DNA from: Synechococcales cyanobacterium bin31.maxbin.ball.101
GTDB taxonomy: Bacteria; Cyanobacteriota; Cyanobacteriia; Leptolyngbyales; Leptolyngbyaceae
Assembly: GCA_013298165.1 (NCBI GenBank)
Contig: JAAFJU010000031.1
Location: 1 to 37,849, forward strand
Length of the DNA stretch: 37,849 nucleotides
Direction: 5' to 3'
Both the position numbers and the translations under genes were made by a program. Positions 34,528-37,849 of the stretch are shown piece by piece. Numbering within the stretch: position 1 is the first letter of the stretch; the number at the start of each line of letters is the position of its first letter. Under the pieces are notes generated by a model. That model worked only from the letters and a program-made list of their open reading frames with translations, did no database searches and was not told where the DNA came from.

Positions 34528-34917
34528 CTACCAACCTGCAGAAACAGGCGCGGCAGCGGCCGGAGCGGACTGAGAAGCCGCTGGCGCTGGCGCGGCTGGA
34601 GCCGTTTGAGGAACGGCTTTATCCGGCTGGGGCGTCGCAGAACGCGGATCTTTCTCGACTTCTGTTTTGGTTGGACTCGCAGAATTCGGTACAGCCTTAA
34701 CAGTTGTATTTTTTGCATCAAAGCTAGACGCTTGATTCTTCACTGGCGCAGCCGTTCCTGCCGGGGGATTCGCCGTCAAGCTATTGGTCGTCGTTCCCTG
34801 AGAACTATTGATTTGGTTACTGCCAAACCAACCGGGGCGAATGCCCACGATCGTCGCCAGCCAACCAAGGGAGATTAGCACTAGCAATCCCCCAAACACT
34901 CTGCCAAAAATATTCAT
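34528..34917 (-). CDS. Small membrane-anchored Ala/Pro-rich protein
   Basis: The 129-residue product has one N-terminal hydrophobic segment (VFGGLLVLISLGWLATIVGI, residues about 7-26). A low-complexity tail of Ala, Pro, Thr, Ser and Gln follows. The short conserved-looking GIRPGWFGS follows the membrane segment. The tail is probably disordered and exposed to the periplasm. No family is recognised. Low complexity makes a chance frame less easy to exclude, but the clear membrane segment and a good terminator just downstream support a real gene. Confidence 0.7.
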   Translation of the reverse strand: MNIFGRVFGGLLVLISLGWLATIVGIRPGWFGSNQINSSQGTTTNSLTANPPAGTAAPVKNQASSFDAKNTTVKAVPNSASPTKTEVEKDPRSATPQPDKAVPQTAPAAPAPAASQSAPAAAAPVSAGW

Positions 34918-35161
34918 AAGACTTTGTTTCAGATCAATGAGTTAGTCACAAAAACTTTGCTTTGCTTTCTCTATTGTATGTAGCACGCCTCAAATTAGTG
35001 ACACAAATTTTGTCTATTCTGCATAGAGAATTCAAGAAGTAGGCTATGATGGCAAACTGAAATGGATCCTGAAAGCGTTATTTAAGCCCTTCAGAATGCT
35101 TACAAATCTTTATTTGATTGACCGTTTAAACCCATCCACCTCATAAATTAAGCTTCACCGT

Positions 35162-35383
35162 ATGCTGCTACAAGTTGCTCATCCAATGGAAAAACTTCAG
35201 CGTCAAGTGCGATCCTTGGTAGACAAAAAACTGATTCGCTCCACCGACAGCCTCTGGAAAATTGCCCTTCTCTATGGAGATGAGTGGGCCTATTGGAAAA
35301 AGGAACTGATTTCGTTTGAATTTACGATGCAGGATCCCGTCAGCTATCTTCTCGCCGTGGAAAGCTGGGAAGAAGAAGAGTAA
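35162..35383 (+). CDS. DUF4327-like small cyanobacterial protein
   Basis: The 73-residue protein contains VRSLVDKKLIRSTDSLWKIA, then DEWAYWKKELISFEF and DPVSYLLAVESWEEEE. This order (VRxLV, a middle basic/aromatic helix, EW, a DF/EF pair, then DxxxxLLxxExW) matches the cyanobacterial DUF4327 family as I recall it; its function is unknown. The Cys often seen in the family is absent. It is soluble, with an acidic end. ATG 35162 or ATG 35186 could be the start; no Shine-Dalgarno decides. It lies 101 bp upstream of thiG in the same direction. Confidence 0.75.
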   Translation: MLLQVAHPMEKLQRQVRSLVDKKLIRSTDSLWKIALLYGDEWAYWKKELISFEFTMQDPVSYLLAVESWEEEE

Positions 35384-35484
35384 AGAAACCTGGCAATTCA
35401 CAACGTGCCGCAGCGGTCTTCAAACGATCGACGTATGATCAATGCTCAGACCATCCGATCGACGCATTATCGACGTATTGAGGC

Positions 35485-36342
35485 ATGACCATGCAAACCC
35501 AACTTCCTCGTCCCCTGATCTCTATGCAATCCCTAGAGAACGCCCTGTCATTGGGTGATCCGTTGATCATTGGTGGACGCAGCTTTCGATCGCGCCTCAT
35601 GACCGGAAGTGGAAAATACCGAAACTTTGAGGAAATGCGCGCGGCGATCGCCGCCAGTGAATGCGACATTATCACCGTCGCAGTTCGTCGCGTTCAGACC
35701 AACGCGCCCGGTCACGAGGGACTCGCCGCCGCGATCGACTGGACCAAGGTGTGGATGCTTCCCAATACCGCCGGATGCCAGACCGCCGAAGAGGCCATCC
35801 GGGTGGCCCGTCTAGGCCGCGAACTGGCAAAACTGGTGGGGCAAGAGGACAATAATTTTGTCAAACTCGAAGTGATCCCCGAGGGGAAATATTTGCTTCC
35901 TGATCCGATCGGCACCCTGGAAGCCGCTGAAAAGCTGGTCAAGGAAGGCTTTATTGTCTTGCCCTATATCAATGCCGATCCGCTCTTGGCGAAACGGTTA
36001 GAGGAGGTCGGTTGTGCCACAGTCATGCCCCTGGGTTCTCCCATTGGCTCTGGACAAGGGATTCGCAACCTTTCTAACATTCAAATCATCATCGAAAACG
36101 CCAAAGTCCCCGTCGTCGTCGATGCCGGAATTGGCACACCCAGCGAGGCGGCTCAAGCCATGGAACTCGGGGCCGATGCTCTGCTGATCAACACCGCGAT
36201 CGCCCAAGCCCAAAACCCCGAAATGATGGGTCGAGCCATGAATCTCGCCGCCCAAGCAGGTCGTCTAGCTTATCAAGCGGGCCGAATTCCCATTCGATCG
36301 ATCGCTAGCCCCAGTTCCCCCACCACCGGAACCATCAGCTAA
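35485..36342 (+). CDS. thiG: Thiazole synthase ThiG
   Basis: ThiG is a TIM-barrel enzyme that joins 1-deoxy-D-xylulose 5-phosphate, dehydroglycine and ThiS-thiocarboxylate sulfur into the thiamine thiazole. Of 285 residues, the N-terminal 25 are extra, followed by [19 protein letters not shown]. The Schiff-base Lys is in [17 protein letters not shown]. Substrate-phosphate loops are [16 protein letters not shown] and [23 protein letters not shown] 35485 or ATG 35491 is the start; GAGG lies close upstream. No TPP riboswitch is visible in the 101-bp leader. ThiO, which supplies dehydroglycine, is encoded nearby on the other strand. Confidence 0.97.
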   Translation: MTMQTQLPRPLISMQSLENALSLGDPLIIGGRSFRSRLMTGSGKYRNFEEMRAAIAASECDIITVAVRRVQTNAPGHEGLAAAIDWTKVWMLPNTAGCQTAEEAIRVARLGRELAKLVGQEDNNFVKLEVIPEGKYLLPDPIGTLEAAEKLVKEGFIVLPYINADPLLAKRLEEVGCATVMPLGSPIGSGQGIRNLSNIQIIIENAKVPVVVDAGIGTPSEAAQAMELGADALLINTAIAQAQNPEMMGRAMNLAAQAGRLAYQAGRIPIRSIASPSSPTTGTIS

Positions 36343-36381
36343 GCCCTCGTTTCAACCCATCCTGGATTCAATGACGAGAAC

Positions 36382-36413
36382 CATTGCAAGAAGCATTGCA
36401 AAGAACATTGCAA
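36382..36413 (+). repeat. Three direct repeats with 12-bp period upstream of psb34
   Basis: CATTGCAA starts at 36382, 36394 and 36406, exactly 12 bp apart, and a fourth variant CATTGCGA starts at 36427. Regular spacing of direct repeats about 100 bp before a start codon fits a regulator-binding array. Confidence 0.75.
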
Positions 36414-36437
36414 ACTGTAACGATCGCATTGCGATTA

Positions 36438-36476
36438 GTTACAGTGCTGTGAAGTTACCACTCAGGCTTTGTTACA
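36438..36476 (+). promoter_or_regulatory. Three GTTAC motifs before psb34
   Basis: GTTACA (36438), GTTACC (36454) and GTTACA (36471) are spaced 16 and 17 bp. They resemble half-sites of the RpaB-binding HLR1 element, but the spacing differs from the tight HLR1 pair, so the regulator is unknown. Confidence 0.4.
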
Positions 36477-36511
36477 GTTATTCTCAATATTGATATTTTG
36501 AGGAGTAATTC

Positions 36512-36682
36512 ATGCCCTACGTAAAGGATGATGATGGACGCTTGAACAACTTCGCTCGTGAACCCAAGATGTATGAAGCCGAGCCGATGGACGAAGGGCA
36601 AAAACGCACTTATCTGATGATTGGCAGCGTGGGTGGAGTTTTAGTCGTGGGATTGATTGCATTAGCTTCTGTGATCTCTTAG
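36512..36682 (+). CDS. psb34: Photosystem II assembly protein Psb34
   Basis: A 56-residue protein starts MPYVKDDDGRLNNFAREPKM and continues YEAEPMDEGQKRTYLMIG, ending in one membrane span (GGVLVVGLIALASVIS). This RLNNFAxEPKxY motif followed by a single helix is the Psb34 pattern known from cyanobacterial photosystem II assembly intermediates. It is a thylakoid membrane protein with its N-terminus on the cytoplasmic side. AGGAG (36501-36505) is an excellent ribosome site, 6 nt before the ATG. It has its own upstream region with repeat motifs and a terminator about 100 bp downstream, so it is probably monocistronic. Confidence 0.9.
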   Translation: MPYVKDDDGRLNNFAREPKMYEAEPMDEGQKRTYLMIGSVGGVLVVGLIALASVIS

Positions 36683-36788
36683 GCAATGTTGCTGTCAAAT
36701 AGCGTTGTCAGATAGAGCTGTCAGATAGAAAGGTGATTTGTATTTTTTAGGCCGTCAAAGCCAGTTCTCAAATTGAATCTATTCGTCC

Positions 36789-36820
36789 AAAACGGTACCG
36801 TTACAAAACGCTACCGTTTT
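36789..36820 (+). terminator. Intrinsic terminator after psb34
   Basis: AAAACGGTA (36789-36797) pairs with TACCGTTTT (36812-36820) around a 14-nt loop, and more Ts follow. It ends the psb34 transcript, about 107 bp after the stop. Confidence 0.7.
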
Positions 36821-37000
36821 TGCATTTTTAGACGTGTTTTTAGATGTTCGGGGCGTTTTTTTTCTGGAATAACCTCTGAATTTGTCTTGAATAAGAAAAA
36901 TATTTCTTCCTGAAACCCACTCTCCAAGATTGTATGGACAGATATCACGATCGCGTCCCGGTCTTCAGATCGGTCTTGGACTTGAGCGACGGCCTAGATC

Positions 37001-37024
37001 TTGGGTTATTCTTTGGGTTATTCT
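37001..37024 (+). repeat. 12-bp tandem repeat just before a start codon
   Basis: Two perfect copies of TTGGGTTATTCT end one base before ATG 37026. The region 36821-37000 upstream of it holds no recognisable gene. Confidence 0.9.
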
Positions 37025-37025
37025 A

Positions 37026-37849
37026 ATGTTACTGACTAAACACAGACCTGCATCCACCGCCCACTCTAGCCCTTTTGTGACCGACTCACTGCAAAGCTTT
37101 TCGCCGTCTAATCGCCAGACCTATCTTCGCCTCAGACTTGCGTTGGGAATTCGTTTGCGGCGGCAAGTGTTTCTCTCCGTTTGTGATGATCTGCCCCTGA
37201 GAAACCAGTTGACCCAGTGGCTCGTCAACGACCTGGCCCGATCGGAGCTTCCAGAACTTCAAACCCCGCCCGTCGAAGCCACAGGCGAAATTCCAGATAG
37301 CCCTCCCAGACCTGGCCTTAGGCTCGTTACCCTGACCCTTCGTCCCGAGCAGCCGGATCTGCAAAAACAAATCGCTGAATGGCTGTCCCACCGTCGAGGC
37401 CGGATCGATCGATCGCAAATCGCCTTCCAAATCGTCGGCATTGATGCCCTCACAGGTCAAAGTGCCGCCACTCAACGGCAGTTTCTCAACTCCCTACGCG
37501 CCCTCGGACGTCACTACGCCCAATGGGATCTCAACCTCGTCCTCTGGGTGACAAAGCCCTGGTTTCACGCCATTCGTCAATCGGCCCCTGAATTTTGGCG
37601 CTGGTATACCGGAATCTTTGACTTCTCCGGTCAGCCCCAAATCGCTGAGGCTCCCGTTTCCACACCCCAAACATCCCTCACCCCAACACCCCAACAAATC
37701 CCCTTCATCACCCAATGGCTCAGCGTCCCCAGCGACTCCGCCCTGAGCGAAAGCGTTCACAATCTCGCACTCCTGCATCAACAGTCCGCTGACGATGCCC
37801 AGCTTGCGGATGCCTACCGCGACCTCGGCAATCGCTACCGCGATCAACC
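37026..37849 (+). CDS. N-terminal part of a probable TPR-family cyanobacterial protein (3' truncated)
   Basis: An open frame from ATG 37026 reaches the window end, giving 274 residues with no stop. The N-terminal part, TYLRLRLALGIRLRRQVFLS with VCDDLPLRNQLTQWLVNDL, then LRLVTLTLRPEQPDLQKQIA, is followed by DLNLVLWVTKPWFHAI and APEFWRWYTGIFDFSG. This order resembles the ATP-binding-like N-terminal region of large cyanobacterial proteins that carry TPR repeats behind it, as I recall them. The last visible residues, HNLALLHQQSADDAQLADAY, look like the start of TPR helices. A Pro/Thr linker separates the two parts. Long antisense frames here are shadows. A 12-bp tandem repeat abuts the start. Confidence 0.75.
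   Translation, partial: MLLTKHRPASTAHSSPFVTDSLQSFSPSNRQTYLRLRLALGIRLRRQVFLSVCDDLPLRNQLTQWLVNDLARSELPELQTPPVEATGEIPDSPPRPGLRLVTLTLRPEQPDLQKQIAEWLSHRRGRIDRSQIAFQIVGIDALTGQSAATQRQFLNSLRALGRHYAQWDLNLVLWVTKPWFHAIRQSAPEFWRWYTGIFDFSGQPQIAEAPVSTPQTSLTPTPQQIPFITQWLSVPSDSALSESVHNLALLHQQSADDAQLADAYRDLGNRYRDQ

Noticed and set aside
35384-35484. TPP riboswitch before thiG
   Set aside because: The conserved CTGAGA and ACC/GATCTGGATAAT-type elements are absent.
36438-36476. Canonical HLR1 (RpaB) site before psb34
   Set aside because: HLR1 needs two boxes about 10 bp apart; here the boxes are 16-17 bp apart, so only a resemblance is reported.
37086-37847. Two - strand open frames at the window end
   Set aside because: The + strand frame from 37026 is open to the edge and gives family-like sequence, so these are shadows.

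Overview
The window is from a cyanobacterium. The evidence is genes for magnesium chelatase ChlI, an MPBQ/MSBQ-type quinone methyltransferase, a Psb34-like photosystem II assembly protein, several cyanobacteria-restricted small families (DUF6439-like, DUF4327-like), and very frequent CGATCG/GCGATCGC octamer-type sites. The genus cannot be fixed from the sequence; a filamentous, Leptolyngbya-like lineage is a guess only.

Layout. 1-2430: the tail of an unidentified gene, a small DUF6439-like gene divergent from a coiled-coil membrane protein gene, and asnS with a strong terminator. 2430-21110: about 18.5 kb of exported-protein genes on the + strand. Six genes (2873-16706) run in one direction, two junctions overlap, and a clear intrinsic terminator follows the sixth. 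A seventh large gene (17150-21103) is a paralogue of the sixth. All seven encode signal peptides. They comprise DUF11/SdrD-like adhesin-type proteins, a very large predicted outer-membrane beta-barrel with Ig-like N-terminal domains, and a right-handed beta-helix protein. This looks like a dedicated cell-surface assembly system and is the most interesting part of the window.

21110-27330: an S9 serine peptidase and two tandem, nearly identical Uma2-type genes on the - strand, then a pentapeptide/transmembrane protein, an exported hypothetical protein and a REC-histidine kinase on the + strand. 27271-27524 holds a perfect 127-bp tandem duplication that looks like an assembly join artefact. 27491-34411: quinone methyltransferase, chlI, gatB, a PP2C phosphatase, a GNAT acetyltransferase and thiO, with GC-rich inverted repeats between several 3' ends. 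34528-37849: a small membrane protein, a DUF4327-like protein, thiG, psb34 (only 56 aa) and the 5' part of a probable TPR-family gene cut by the window edge.

How the genes relate: chlI (chlorophyll), the methyltransferase (plastoquinone/tocopherol) and psb34 (photosystem II assembly) serve photosynthesis. asnS and gatB serve aminoacyl-tRNA supply. thiO and thiG act in consecutive steps of thiazole synthesis for thiamine. The surface locus probably works as a unit: the barrel and beta-helix proteins would act at the outer membrane, and the DUF11/SdrD proteins would be the surface-exposed products. That functional model is inference.
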